Of a stretch of 64,000 bases of DNA, positions 45,174 to 53,302 are shown one piece after another (the stretch's first letter is position 1; each line of letters starts with the position of its first letter). Both the position numbers and the translations under genes were made by a program. The DNA comes from Agrobacterium tumefaciens (lineage in GTDB: Bacteria; Pseudomonadota; Alphaproteobacteria; Rhizobiales; Rhizobiaceae). The stretch is from positions 620,001 through 684,000 of the forward strand of contig CP048485.1 in NCBI GenBank assembly GCA_025560025.1, written 5' to 3'. Under the pieces are notes generated by a model that made no database searches, was not told the DNA's origin, and worked only from the letters and a program-made list of their open reading frames with translations.

Positions 45174-45353
45174 GTGGTATCCACAGCCCTGTTGCCCCCT
45201 GTCTATTTGTGGATTGCTCTTCGATTTCTTACATATAGGATGTTGGGGTGTTGCATGGTCGTGTGGCCCATGGATTGTGGTTCGGCGATGCGGTAACGCC
45301 TTCAATATGCATATGGTCCTAGGTCCGTCGCCCGGCGACAGGGAGTTACGAGA

Positions 45354-46094
45354 ATGTCCGGCTTTCAAAGGCTGAATATCGTGCGGAAGACAAGGTTTGG
45401 TGCCGCTCTGGCGGCAGGCGTCGTCGTCATCGTCTCATTGAGCGGCGGTCCGCTGGTGGCTGCCAGCTGCCGCACCGATGCCATGGCCGGCATCGACTGG
45501 CGTGAATGCAACAAGCGCCTTCTGATGCTGGGCGGCAGCAATCTCGATTCGGCGATGCTTTACGGCACGGATTTTACCTATACCGATTTGCGTGGATCGT
45601 CGCTGAAGGGCGCCAATCTCGAGAAAGCCAAGCTCATCCGCACGGCATTGGGGGAAGCGAACCTGCAGGGCGCCAATCTGACCAAGGTTGAGGCCTATCG
45701 CAGCGATTTTACCGCCGCCGATGCGACCAATGCCAAGTTCATCAATGCCGAAATGCAGCGGACCAAATTCGAGAATACCAAGCTCGACGGTACGGATTTC
45801 ACCAAGGCCGAACTCGGGCGGGCCGATTTCGAGGGCGCGACGCTGAACGGCTCGAAATTCTCCCTCACCAACCTGTCACGCGCCCGCTTCGGCGGGGCAA
45901 AACTCGGCGGCCCAGTGGATTTCACCAGCGCCTTCCTGCTTCTGACAAGGATCGAAGGGCTCGATCTCTCCACGGCAACCGGCCTCGACCAGAAACAGAT
46001 CGATATTGCCTGCGGTGACGCCAAGACCAAATTGCCGAACGGCCTGACCGCACCCGCCTCCTGGCCGTGCCCGGAAGAGCCGGACGACGACTGA
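45354..46094 (+). CDS. Exported pentapeptide-repeat protein
   Basis: This 246-residue protein has a signal peptide (about residues 12-37, ending LVAAS) and a right-handed beta-helix of pentapeptide repeats A(D/N)LxX from about residue 60 to 200 (for example LRGSSLKGANLEKAKLIRTA and ADFEGATLNGSKF). The polar C-terminus has PCPEEPDDD. Cysteines before (CRTD, EC) and after the helix may form disulphides. Exported pentapeptide proteins have unknown roles. ATG 45354 has GGGAG upstream. Confidence 0.82.
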   Translation: MSGFQRLNIVRKTRFGAALAAGVVVIVSLSGGPLVAASCRTDAMAGIDWRECNKRLLMLGGSNLDSAMLYGTDFTYTDLRGSSLKGANLEKAKLIRTALGEANLQGANLTKVEAYRSDFTAADATNAKFINAEMQRTKFENTKLDGTDFTKAELGRADFEGATLNGSKFSLTNLSRARFGGAKLGGPVDFTSAFLLLTRIEGLDLSTATGLDQKQIDIACGDAKTKLPNGLTAPASWPCPEEPDDD

Positions 46095-46272
46095 AGGCAT
46101 TCCGGCCCATTCATTGCAGTTGGGTTGCCGCAGCCGTATAGATGCGCTGCCCTTAGCCCGGCCGGGAGAGTTTGACCTGGCAAGGGGATCAGCTGGGGCT
46201 TCGAAAGAAGCAGAAGGGTTTCTCCCGCCCTCCCAGCACCAGGCCGATCCGCCTGCCGGATGCGCGGGAAGC

Positions 46273-47289
46273 TTAAAAGCCCGAAAGCACGATCTTGCCC
46301 TTGGCCTTGTTGCTTTCGATCAGCGCATGCGCCTTGATCAGATTTGCGGCATTGATGGTGCCAAAAACCTCCGTCAGCGTCGTCTTGATCTTGCCGGCAT
46401 CGACCAGTGCGGCAACGTGGTTGAGCAGCTTATGCTGTTCGATCATGTCGGGTGTTTCAAAAACCGCGCGGGCGAACATCATTTCCCAATGGATCGACAC
46501 GCATTTGCGCTTGAAAGCCATGACATCGAAACCGCCGGCGGGGTCGTCAATCAGTGCGAAACGGCCCTGTGGCGCGATGGCCGCCACGCTGTCGGCGGCA
46601 TGGATGTCGCTATGGGTGGTGGAGAAGACGAAGCCCGGCGCACCGAGACCGAGCGCCTCCACCTGCGGAGCGATCGGCTTGCTGTGGTCGATGACGTGAT
46701 GCGCGCCGAGTTCCTTCACCCACGCAATCGTCTCAGGCCGTGAGGCGGTGGCAATGACGGTCAGATCGGTCAGCGCCCGCAGGAGCTGGACGGCGATGGA
46801 GCCCACACCACCGGCGCCACCGATCACCAGAACGGCGTTAGCGGCACCCGGAACCGGTTCCTTCACCCGCAGCCGGTCGAACAGCGTTTCATAAGCGGTG
46901 ATCGCGGTCAGCGGCAGGGCTGCTGCTTCCTCGAAATTCAGCGATTTCGGCTTGGCGCCGACGATGCGCTCGTCGACCAGATGGAATTCGCTATTGGAGC
47001 CGGGGCGGTTGATGACACCGGCATAAAACACCTCGTCGCCGGGCTTGAACAGCGAAACCTTGTCGCCGACGGCCTTCACCACACCCGCCGCGTCGAAACC
47101 GAGCACGCGAGCCGCGCCGTTTTCCGGAGCCTGATTTCGGCGCACCTTGGTATCGACCGGGTTTACCGAAACGGCCTTCACCTCCACCAGAATATCGTGC
47201 CCCTTCGCCTCCGGCTGGGGCAGGTCGATATCGACAAGGGCTTCTTTTGCGGTGATTGGCTGGTTCGTCCTGTAACCGATGGCGCGCAT
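46273..47289 (-). CDS. Zinc-free NADPH:quinone-oxidoreductase-like protein (MDR family)
   Basis: This 338-residue medium-chain dehydrogenase/reductase of the quinone oxidoreductase type has an N-terminal GroES-like domain (ILVEVKAVSVNPVDTKVR, GFDAAGVVKAVGD) and a Rossmann nucleotide domain (VLVIGGAGGVGSIAVQLLRAL). The zinc-binding cysteines of alcohol dehydrogenases are missing. It likely reduces quinones or reactive carbonyls with NADPH. The start at ATG 47289 has GCAAAGGAGA before it. It is divergent from the HxlR regulator gene, whose product probably controls it. Confidence 0.9.
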   Translation of the reverse strand: MRAIGYRTNQPITAKEALVDIDLPQPEAKGHDILVEVKAVSVNPVDTKVRRNQAPENGAARVLGFDAAGVVKAVGDKVSLFKPGDEVFYAGVINRPGSNSEFHLVDERIVGAKPKSLNFEEAAALPLTAITAYETLFDRLRVKEPVPGAANAVLVIGGAGGVGSIAVQLLRALTDLTVIATASRPETIAWVKELGAHHVIDHSKPIAPQVEALGLGAPGFVFSTTHSDIHAADSVAAIAPQGRFALIDDPAGGFDVMAFKRKCVSIHWEMMFARAVFETPDMIEQHKLLNHVAALVDAGKIKTTLTEVFGTINAANLIKAHALIESNKAKGKIVLSGF

Positions 47290-47325
47290 GAACAGTCTCC
47301 TTTGCTTGTTTGCGTGCCTCTTACT

Positions 47326-47375
47326 TGATACATATGAACATCGATCGCAAGAATGCACATTTTGTGATGATACAT
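47326..47375. promoter_or_regulatory. Candidate HxlR operator in the divergent promoter
   Basis: The octamer TGATACAT occurs at 47326-47333 and again at 47368-47375, exactly 42 bases (about four helix turns) apart, in the 103-bp gap between the quinone oxidoreductase and HxlR genes. Direct repeats on one face of the DNA are plausible binding sites for a dimeric regulator controlling both genes. Confidence 0.45.
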
Positions 47376-47392
47376 ACAAAAAGGATACTGTG

Positions 47393-47782
47393 ATGTCGCG
47401 ACCGCGCGCCAAACTGACCGGCAACTTTCCCGGCTGCCCGGTGGAATCGGCCTTAAGTTTCCTCGATGGAAAATGGAAGGGCGTGATCCTTTATCACCTC
47501 ATCAATGAGGGCACGCTGCGCTTCAACGAGCTGCGCCGCCATATTCCCAGCGTCACCCAGCGCATGCTGACGAAGCAGCTGCGCGAGCTGGAAGAGGCGG
47601 GCCTGATTTCGCGCACCGTCTTTCCGGTGGTGCCGCCGCGCGTGGATTATGCGCTGACACCGCTTGGCGAGACCATGCGGCCGGTAATCTCGGCGCTGAA
47701 AGTCTGGGGCGACGCCCATGTCGTCTGCAAGAACGGCGCGAAATATACCCAGCTTCCGCAGGCTGCGGAGAAGGCGGCCTGA
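47393..47782 (+). CDS. HxlR-family transcriptional regulator
   Basis: This 129-residue winged-helix regulator has the HxlR signature from residue 15 (CPVESALSFLDGKWKGVILYHL), the recognition part (FNELRRHIPSVTQRMLTKQLRELEEAGLI) and the wing (VPPRVDYALTPLG). Many members with a near-N-terminal Cys sense quinones or electrophiles; Cys15 here is at that place. The adjacent quinone oxidoreductase suits that role. ATG 47393 has AAAGGA seven bases upstream. Confidence 0.9.
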   Translation: MSRPRAKLTGNFPGCPVESALSFLDGKWKGVILYHLINEGTLRFNELRRHIPSVTQRMLTKQLRELEEAGLISRTVFPVVPPRVDYALTPLGETMRPVISALKVWGDAHVVCKNGAKYTQLPQAAEKAA

Positions 47783-47902
47783 AAAATCACGGGTAAAACC
47801 ACGCCTGCGCTTGAGGGTTGCGGATGGTGCAATGCAACACGGATTTGCCCCGATTGATGCATAATGCTGCCATCGTGATTCGCAGCAGGGACATCAAAGC
47901 AC

Positions 47903-48739
47903 ATGAGCATGGGTTGGATGGAGGCCGGATTCCTCGGCCTTTTGCAAGGACTTACGGAATTTCTTCCGATTTCTTCAAGCGCGCATCTGCGGATCGCCGG
48001 GGAGTTTTTGCCCTCCGGTACGGATCCGGGTGCCGCCTTCACCGCGATTACCCAAATCGGCACGGAAATGGCCGTGCTGGTTTACTTCTGGTCCGACATC
48101 ATGCGGATCGCCGCCGCCTGGCTGCGGCAGAACCTTCGCCTCGGCCCCTATGACAAGGCCGATGCCCGGCTGGGCTGGCTGATCATCGTCGGTTCGGTGC
48201 CGATCGTCTTTCTCGGCCTGTTCTTCAAGGATGCCATCGAGCATTCGCTGCGCAACCTCTATATCACCGCCGTGATGCTGATCGTCTTCGGCATCGTTCT
48301 CGGCATCGCCGACAGGATTGGTGAAAAGCGTTACAAGCTGAACCAGCTGATCTGGCGCGACGGTATCCTGTTCGGTTTCGCGCAGGCCATGGCGCTTATC
48401 CCGGGCGTCTCGCGCTCCGGCGGCACCATCAGCGCCGGCCTGCTTTTGGGCTATACCCGCGAGGCGGCAGCGCGTTATTCCTTCCTGCTCGCCGTTCCCG
48501 CCGTCTTCGGCTCCGGTTTCTACCAGCTCTTCAAGAGCATCGGCGAGGATAATCCGGTCGGCTGGGGACCGACGGGACTTGCAACCCTGATCGCCTTCAT
48601 CGTCGGTTATGCGGTGATTGTCGTGTTCCTCAAGCTGGTCTCGACCAAAAGCTACATGCCCTTCGTCTGGTACCGCGTGGTCATCGGCTTCATCCTGCTG
48701 GGGCTCCTGGGAACGGGTGTTATCAGCGCCGGCGGGTGA
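47903..48739 (+). CDS. uppP: Undecaprenyl-diphosphatase UppP (BacA)
   Basis: This 278-residue inner-membrane enzyme dephosphorylates undecaprenyl diphosphate so the lipid carrier can be reused for peptidoglycan and polysaccharide synthesis. It gives bacitracin tolerance when abundant. The catalytic signatures are the N-terminal GLLQGLTEFLPISSSAHL (E-rich motif) and ALIPGVSRSGGTISAGLLLG. About eight membrane segments are predicted. This is the phosphatase BacA, unrelated to the rhizobial peptide importer also called BacA. A second ATG six bases on is possible. Confidence 0.95.
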   Translation: MSMGWMEAGFLGLLQGLTEFLPISSSAHLRIAGEFLPSGTDPGAAFTAITQIGTEMAVLVYFWSDIMRIAAAWLRQNLRLGPYDKADARLGWLIIVGSVPIVFLGLFFKDAIEHSLRNLYITAVMLIVFGIVLGIADRIGEKRYKLNQLIWRDGILFGFAQAMALIPGVSRSGGTISAGLLLGYTREAAARYSFLLAVPAVFGSGFYQLFKSIGEDNPVGWGPTGLATLIAFIVGYAVIVVFLKLVSTKSYMPFVWYRVVIGFILLGLLGTGVISAGG

Positions 48740-48788
48740 GGGGCTTTCCAGGAACCATGCTTTTGGCAAAGTTGCATCATCCGCACGC

Positions 48789-48902
48789 CGTCACCCCGGA
48801 CTAGATCCGGGGTCCAGCGCGATCAAGTCATTGAGCGCAAAAGACTCTTCTCACGGCGCAGACGCGCCGTGGCTGGATGCCGGATCAAGTCCGGCATGAC
48901 GG
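48789..48902. repeat. Palindromic intergenic repeat, second family, copy 2
   Basis: The element has ends CGTCACCCCGG and CCGGCATGACGG and the inner sequence CGGCGCAGACGCGCCG shared with the 60.3 kb copy. It lies after uppP and before the bidirectional terminator. No gene is supported in 48740-48967. Confidence 0.75.
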
Positions 48903-48932
48903 AGGAGAGATTATGACGTGCCGCGAAATGTA

Positions 48933-48965
48933 GAAGGCCCGCTTTTTCCGAGCGGGCCTTTCGTC
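48933..48965. terminator. Bidirectional terminator between uppP and mgtE
   Basis: Stem AAGGCCCGCT / AGCGGGCCTT (48934-48943 with 48951-48960) is followed on the forward strand by TCGTCTTTT. It is directly after the mgtE stop on the reverse strand and ends the convergent uppP transcript as well. Confidence 0.8.
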
Positions 48966-48967
48966 TT

Positions 48968-50344
48968 TTAGAGCAATGTGCCGCTCAGGATCACCAGCGC
49001 CACCGAGAAGTAGATGACGAGGCCGCTGACATCCACCAGCGTGGCGACGAACGGGGCCGATGCGCTGGCGGGGTCAAGCCGCAGGCGCTGCAGCACGAAG
49101 GGCAGCATGGAGCCGGCGAGCGAACCGAAGGTGACGATGCCGACAAGCGCCGCAAAGACGGTGGCGCCCACCAGCAGCCAGTGCTCGCCATAGTCATAAA
49201 AGCCCGCCTGCTGCCAGACCGTCAGACGCAGGAAACCGATGGCGCCCAGAATGCAGCCAAGCGTCAGGCCCGTCGGGATTTCCCGCAGTAACACCCGCCA
49301 CCAGTCGGAAAGCTTCAGCTCGCCGAGCGCCAGCGCCCGGATGATGAGCGAGGTGGCTTGCGAACCGGAGTTGCCGCCCGACGACATGATGAGCGGAATG
49401 AACAGCGTCAGCACCACGGCCTTTTCCAGCTCACCTTCAAAATGCTGCATGGCGCTGGCCGTCAGCATTTCACCGAGGAAGAGTGCGGCGAGCCAGCCGG
49501 CGCGCTTGCGGATCATGTCCGGAAAACCGATCGTCATATAGGGCTTGCCCAGCGCTTCCATACCGCCGAACTTGTGGGCGTCTTCCGTGGTGTCTGCGAT
49601 CATCGTGTCGATCACGTCGTCAACGGTGACGATGCCGAGAATATGCGAACGGTCATCGACGACGGGCAGCGCCAGAAGGTCGTGCTTGCGGATCAGCCGG
49701 GCGACATCCTCCTGCGACATCAGGGGGCTGGCGCAGACGATGCCTTCCTTCGATGCGACGGAGAGGATGGAAGCGCCGGGTTCACCCGTCACCAGGCGAC
49801 GCAGCGTCACGACGGTGGAGAGCGTTCCGTCCTGAGCCAGCACATAGATGGCATAGACCGTTTCACGCGACCGCTCGACGACGCGGATGTGCGAAAGGGT
49901 CTGTTCCACCGTCCAGTCATCAGGCACGCTGACGAATTCCGTGGTCATGATCGAGCCGGCGGTGCGCGGCGGATAACCCATCAGATGTTTGATGGAGAGA
50001 GCCGTCGTGCGGTCCAGCCGGGAAAAGAGCTTTGCGCGCGGCTCTTCTTCCATTTCCGCCATGACGTCGGCCACCCGGTCGTCAGACATCAGATTGACGA
50101 AGCGGGCGGCCTGTTCGACAGGAATATGGGCGATGATGGCGGCTGCGCCATGCAGTTCCGGCCGGTCGAGAATGGCGACGGCCTTTGCCTGCGGCATGGC
50201 GAGAAGGGCGGTTGCGGCTTCGCTGACATCGAGCGTGTTCAGGTGCTCGACGCGTTCGGCGATGGTGGTGGAGGAACCGGCGTTTCCGCTACGAAGAAGA
50301 CGTGCGGCCTTGCTGGCCCTCTGGGAGAGGTTGTGGAAGTTCAT
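48968..50344 (-). CDS. mgtE: Magnesium transporter MgtE
   Basis: This 458-residue Mg2+ channel has a cytoplasmic N domain (residues 30-140, superhelical), two CBS domains (about 145-200 and 210-265) that sense Mg2+, a plug helix, and five membrane segments from about residue 290 to the end. The conserved segments LFIPLIMSSGGNSGSQATSLIIRAL and PFVATLVDVSGLVIYFSVA match the family pore. Its leader shows strong alternative pairing that should control translation, described separately. The ATG has GGTGAGC before it. Confidence 0.94.
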   Translation of the reverse strand: MNFHNLSQRASKAARLLRSGNAGSSTTIAERVEHLNTLDVSEAATALLAMPQAKAVAILDRPELHGAAAIIAHIPVEQAARFVNLMSDDRVADVMAEMEEEPRAKLFSRLDRTTALSIKHLMGYPPRTAGSIMTTEFVSVPDDWTVEQTLSHIRVVERSRETVYAIYVLAQDGTLSTVVTLRRLVTGEPGASILSVASKEGIVCASPLMSQEDVARLIRKHDLLALPVVDDRSHILGIVTVDDVIDTMIADTTEDAHKFGGMEALGKPYMTIGFPDMIRKRAGWLAALFLGEMLTASAMQHFEGELEKAVVLTLFIPLIMSSGGNSGSQATSLIIRALALGELKLSDWWRVLLREIPTGLTLGCILGAIGFLRLTVWQQAGFYDYGEHWLLVGATVFAALVGIVTFGSLAGSMLPFVLQRLRLDPASASAPFVATLVDVSGLVIYFSVALVILSGTLL

Positions 50345-50348
50345 GATT

Positions 50349-50459
50349 GCTCACCTTTCCGTCGATTCGCCGATAGCGGCGAACGCGGTGGTGAGCCGAC
50401 AGTGGTCGGATCAGTTCACGTTCGCCGGTCTCGGCAAAGGCAATCGACTGCTACTGTCG
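50349..50459 (-). promoter_or_regulatory. Two-state leader RNA of mgtE (candidate Mg2+ riboswitch)
   Basis: Reading the reverse-strand transcript, five perfect helices are possible (forward coordinates). Pa: 50453-50459 with 50397-50403. Pb: 50442-50448 with 50361-50367. Pc: 50419-50427 with 50377-50385 (9 bp). Pd: 50366-50372 with 50377-50383 (4-nt loop). Pe: 50390-50396 with the Shine-Dalgarno GGTGAGC at 50349-50355. Pa, Pe and Pd nest as a closed state with the ribosome site hidden; Pb enclosing Pc is the open state. Pc and Pd cannot coexist, nor can Pb/Pc and Pe without a pseudoknot. The arrangement immediately before the mgtE start suggests metal-controlled translation. It does not resemble the M-box as I know it. 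Confidence 0.7.
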
Positions 50460-50616
50460 CTAGACATCCAATGATGCTCCGTTGAAATCCGCGCCGTGCT
50501 GGTTGGCGTGCGCGTAAGGCCGTGTTGCGCCTGAAACCGAAAAGAGTCAAGCACCCGATTATGAAATTTCCGCAAGGTTCTGCACCGTGGCGAGGGGCGG
50601 CGATGCAGGCTGTAAA

Positions 50617-50640
50617 AAAGGCGACTTCAAGCCGCCTTTT
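50617..50640 (-). terminator. Intrinsic terminator at the end of the 50.6 kb MFS gene
   Basis: The reverse-strand sequence AAAAGGCGGCTTGAAG folds back on TCGCCTTTTTT, a short stem with a T-run, overlapping the last codons and stop of the MFS gene (50627). Confidence 0.75.
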
Positions 50641-51871
50641 CGCGCCGTTCGACGGTGACGGAAACGAGGAAAACACCAAGCCCGAGAAGGGAAAGAACCG
50701 CGCCGACATAACCTGTCGACGCATAGCCATAGCCCATGGCGATGACGAGGCCGCCAAGCCAGGCGCCGAGCGCATTGGCGATGTTGAAGGCCGAATGGTT
50801 GGAGGCGGCGGCAAGCGTCTGTGCATCTTGCGCCACATCCATCAGCCGCGTCTGCACCGCCGGACAGGCGGCAAAACCGCAGCCGATCAGGAACACGCAG
50901 AGGCACAGCATGAAAGGATCATGCGCCGTCATGCCGAACACGGTCATGACCAGTACGTTAAAGGCGAGCATGCCGCCGATCGTGCCATTGAGCGAGATAT
51001 CGGCCAGCCGCGAGCCGACCACATTGCCGACATTCATGCCGATGCCGAACAGCGCCAGCACCATGGAGACGGTGGAAACCGGCATCATCGCCACATCGGT
51101 GGTGGTCTTGGCGATATAGCTGAACACCGAGAACATGCCGCCGAAACCGACGGACGCGATGGCAAGCGTCAGCCAAACCTGTACGCGGCGGAAAGCGCCG
51201 AGTTCGCGCCAGACACTCGCCCCTTCCTCCACCCGGTCACGCGGCTGGAAGAACCAGAGCAGGGCCACCGTCAGAAGCGCAATGCCGCCCACCAGCATGA
51301 AGGCCGCGCGCCAGGACAGCAGCTGGCCGAAGAAGGTGGCAAGCGGCGTGCCGAGCAGCGTGGCGACGGTGAGGCCGAGCATGACACGGCCGACGGCGCG
51401 GGCGCGCTTGTGGATCGGCGCCATGGACGCCGCCACCAGCGCCGCAACGCCGAAATAGGCGCCATGCGGCAGGCCGGTGATGAAGCGCAGAATGGTGAAG
51501 CTCAGGAAGTCAGGTGCAATGGCGCTTAAGATGTTGCCGGCCGCAAACAGCCCCATCAGGCCAAGGAGCAAAGCGCGCCGCGTCATGCGTGCCGCAAGGA
51601 CGGCGATGATCGGTGCGCCGATGACGACACCCAGCGCATAGGCCGTGATCACGTAGCCCGCCTGCGGCACCGTTACGCCATAGGTCGTGGCGACATCGGG
51701 CAGCAGGCCCATGATGGCGAATTCGCCGGTGCCGATGCCGAAGCCGCCGGCGGCAAGCGCCAGTTCAATCAGGGCGATGGCAAGCGGGGAAAGGGCCACA
51801 GCCGGGGCAGCCGTGTAAACGGTTTCATTCTCCGCATCAGCGCGGACTTCGGAAATTTTCGACTGGCTCAT
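50627..51871 (-). CDS. MFS transporter (AraJ/sugar-efflux-like)
   Basis: This 414-residue major facilitator has 12 predicted helices. Features of the AraJ-like efflux group are GTGEFAIMGLLPDVA in helix 1, YALGVVIGAPIIAVLAAR with the motif-A-like loop, and RFITGLPHGAYFGVAALVAA in helix 4. Such proteins export sugars or drugs; the substrate cannot be assigned. ATG 51871 was chosen as it starts the conserved part; a GTG at 51898 is in frame. A leader terminator lies just upstream (51901-51936), implying attenuation. Confidence 0.85.
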   Translation of the reverse strand: MSQSKISEVRADAENETVYTAAPAVALSPLAIALIELALAAGGFGIGTGEFAIMGLLPDVATTYGVTVPQAGYVITAYALGVVIGAPIIAVLAARMTRRALLLGLMGLFAAGNILSAIAPDFLSFTILRFITGLPHGAYFGVAALVAASMAPIHKRARAVGRVMLGLTVATLLGTPLATFFGQLLSWRAAFMLVGGIALLTVALLWFFQPRDRVEEGASVWRELGAFRRVQVWLTLAIASVGFGGMFSVFSYIAKTTTDVAMMPVSTVSMVLALFGIGMNVGNVVGSRLADISLNGTIGGMLAFNVLVMTVFGMTAHDPFMLCLCVFLIGCGFAACPAVQTRLMDVAQDAQTLAAASNHSAFNIANALGAWLGGLVIAMGYGYASTGYVGAVLSLLGLGVFLVSVTVERREKAA

Positions 51872-51900
51872 TGTGACCTGAGGAGGGGAGGGCCCCACAG

Positions 51901-51936
51901 AAAAAAGGGCAAGACCGTATGGGAGCGGTCTGCCCT
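51901..51936 (-). terminator. Terminator in the leader of the MFS gene (candidate attenuator)
   Basis: On the reverse strand AGGGCAGACCG pairs with CGGTCTTGCCCT around CTCCCATA and is followed by six T residues. It stands about 30 bases before the MFS start, with no upstream gene on that strand to terminate. A smaller hairpin GGTCAT-TTTC-ATGACC lies at about 51952-51967, whose first arm can also pair with an upstream ATGAC. This looks like a regulated terminator or the end of a small RNA. Confidence 0.65.
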
Positions 51937-52104
51937 GACTGGAGATGCGCGGTCATGAAAATGACCTTAAGTCATCCCTAACATGAAATGATGCGTTGCG
52001 GTAGAGCGATTCTCGGCAAAAGAGCATCTTCACGCGATGGTGTTTGGAACCCTATATAAGCCCAGGCATTTACGCGCGGCTGCCTTACCGGATCAGGTTG
52101 GAAC

Positions 52105-53013
52105 ATGAAGCTCATTGCAATTTTCAATCGTGACGGCGGCACCTTTCGCACCACGGATATGGATGCCTATTGCGACCACGCCCGCGAGGTCTTTTCCCGC
52201 GCAGGGCATGAGATCGACTGCCGTCTCGTATCAGGCAGGGACATTGTCGAAGAAATGGAGCGTGCCGCCGAGGAGTCGGGCATCGAAGGCATCATTGCCG
52301 GCGGCGGCGACGGCACCATTTCGGCGGCCGCCGGTATAGCCTGGAAACAGGGCATTGTGCTCGGCATTGTGCCCGCCGGCACGATGAACCTGTTTGCCCG
52401 CTCGCTGAAGCTGCCGCTCGATATCCGCCAGTCTCTGGAGACGCTGGCGAATGGCGAGGTCGCCAGTGTCGACATTGCCAGCGCCAATGGCAGGCTTTTC
52501 GTCCACCAGTTCTCCGCGGGCCTGCATTCGCGCATGGTGCGCTACCGCAACAATCTCGCTTTCGCCTCGCGTCTCGGCAAGATCAAGGCGAGCATCCGCG
52601 CCGCCATCAGCGTCATTCTCAATCCACCGGTCTTCGAGGTGGAATATACCGTCAACGGCGAAACGCAACATCGCAAGGTGTCGGCTATTTCCGTCTCCAA
52701 CAATGAGTTCGGCCAGAATTCACTGCTGGTGGCGGATAGCGTGTCGGGCGGCCATCTCGGTTTTTACCTCACCGATCCGCTGCCTCCCTCTGGTGTCGCA
52801 AAGCTCGTTTTCGACATTCTGCGTGGCAGGTTGAAGGAAAACGCCGCCGTAACGGCCATGACCGTGACGGATGTGGAGTTGCATTTCCCGAAGAAGCGCC
52901 ATGATGTGCGCTGCGTCATCGACGGCGAATTGCTGCCGATGGAGCGGGATGTGGCGCTGGAGGTTCACGCCGGCGAATTGAAGGTGCTGGTGGGCCGGGC
53001 GTTTTTCGCATAG
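52105..53013 (+). CDS. Diacylglycerol-kinase-family lipid kinase
   Basis: This 302-residue protein belongs to the diacylglycerol/sphingosine kinase-like family (NAD-kinase fold). The nucleotide-binding GGGDGT is at residues 66-71, followed by LGIVPAGTMNLFARSL. The C-terminal half is the beta-sandwich typical of YegS/DgkB enzymes. It likely phosphorylates a lipid or related diacylglycerol; which one is not clear. Its A+T-rich upstream region (51940-52100) may carry promoters for both this and the MFS gene. Confidence 0.87.
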   Translation: MKLIAIFNRDGGTFRTTDMDAYCDHAREVFSRAGHEIDCRLVSGRDIVEEMERAAEESGIEGIIAGGGDGTISAAAGIAWKQGIVLGIVPAGTMNLFARSLKLPLDIRQSLETLANGEVASVDIASANGRLFVHQFSAGLHSRMVRYRNNLAFASRLGKIKASIRAAISVILNPPVFEVEYTVNGETQHRKVSAISVSNNEFGQNSLLVADSVSGGHLGFYLTDPLPPSGVAKLVFDILRGRLKENAAVTAMTVTDVELHFPKKRHDVRCVIDGELLPMERDVALEVHAGELKVLVGRAFFA

Positions 53014-53052
53014 CGCGAACGGCGTACGTTTGGATTGGGAGCGCGCCGCTTG

Positions 53053-53175
53053 TTTCTTCTCCCCGCCGGGGAGAAGTCCGCGGCAGCGGGATGAGGGGGC
53101 GAGCTCTCCGTATACCGCTAGCGTTGCCCCCCATCCGACCCTTGGGGCTACCTTCTCCCCGGCGGGGAGAAGAAA
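53053..53175. repeat. RIME-like intergenic palindromic element, copy C (inverted)
   Basis: This copy has the same outer ends as the elements at 1425 and 21117, but its interior runs in the opposite direction (TCCGCGGCAGCGGGATGAGGG comes first here), so it is inverted. It lies between the lipid kinase and aminotransferase genes. Confidence 0.8.
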
Positions 53176-53302
53176 CAAGGGGCGATGTCGCGCCCTCAAT
53201 ACCCCCTAAAAAACGCCAGTCTTGCCAAATCGAAGCCGCCCGGCCATGTTCGGCGGGCGCGGCAGCGTGAGCGCCGTCGCCTTTATGGGAGTGCGATCTG
53301 TC

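Noticed and set aside
50349..50459. M-box (ykoK) Mg2+ riboswitch
   Set aside because: The M-box conserved core as I know it is absent on the coding strand; the leader's pairing is different.
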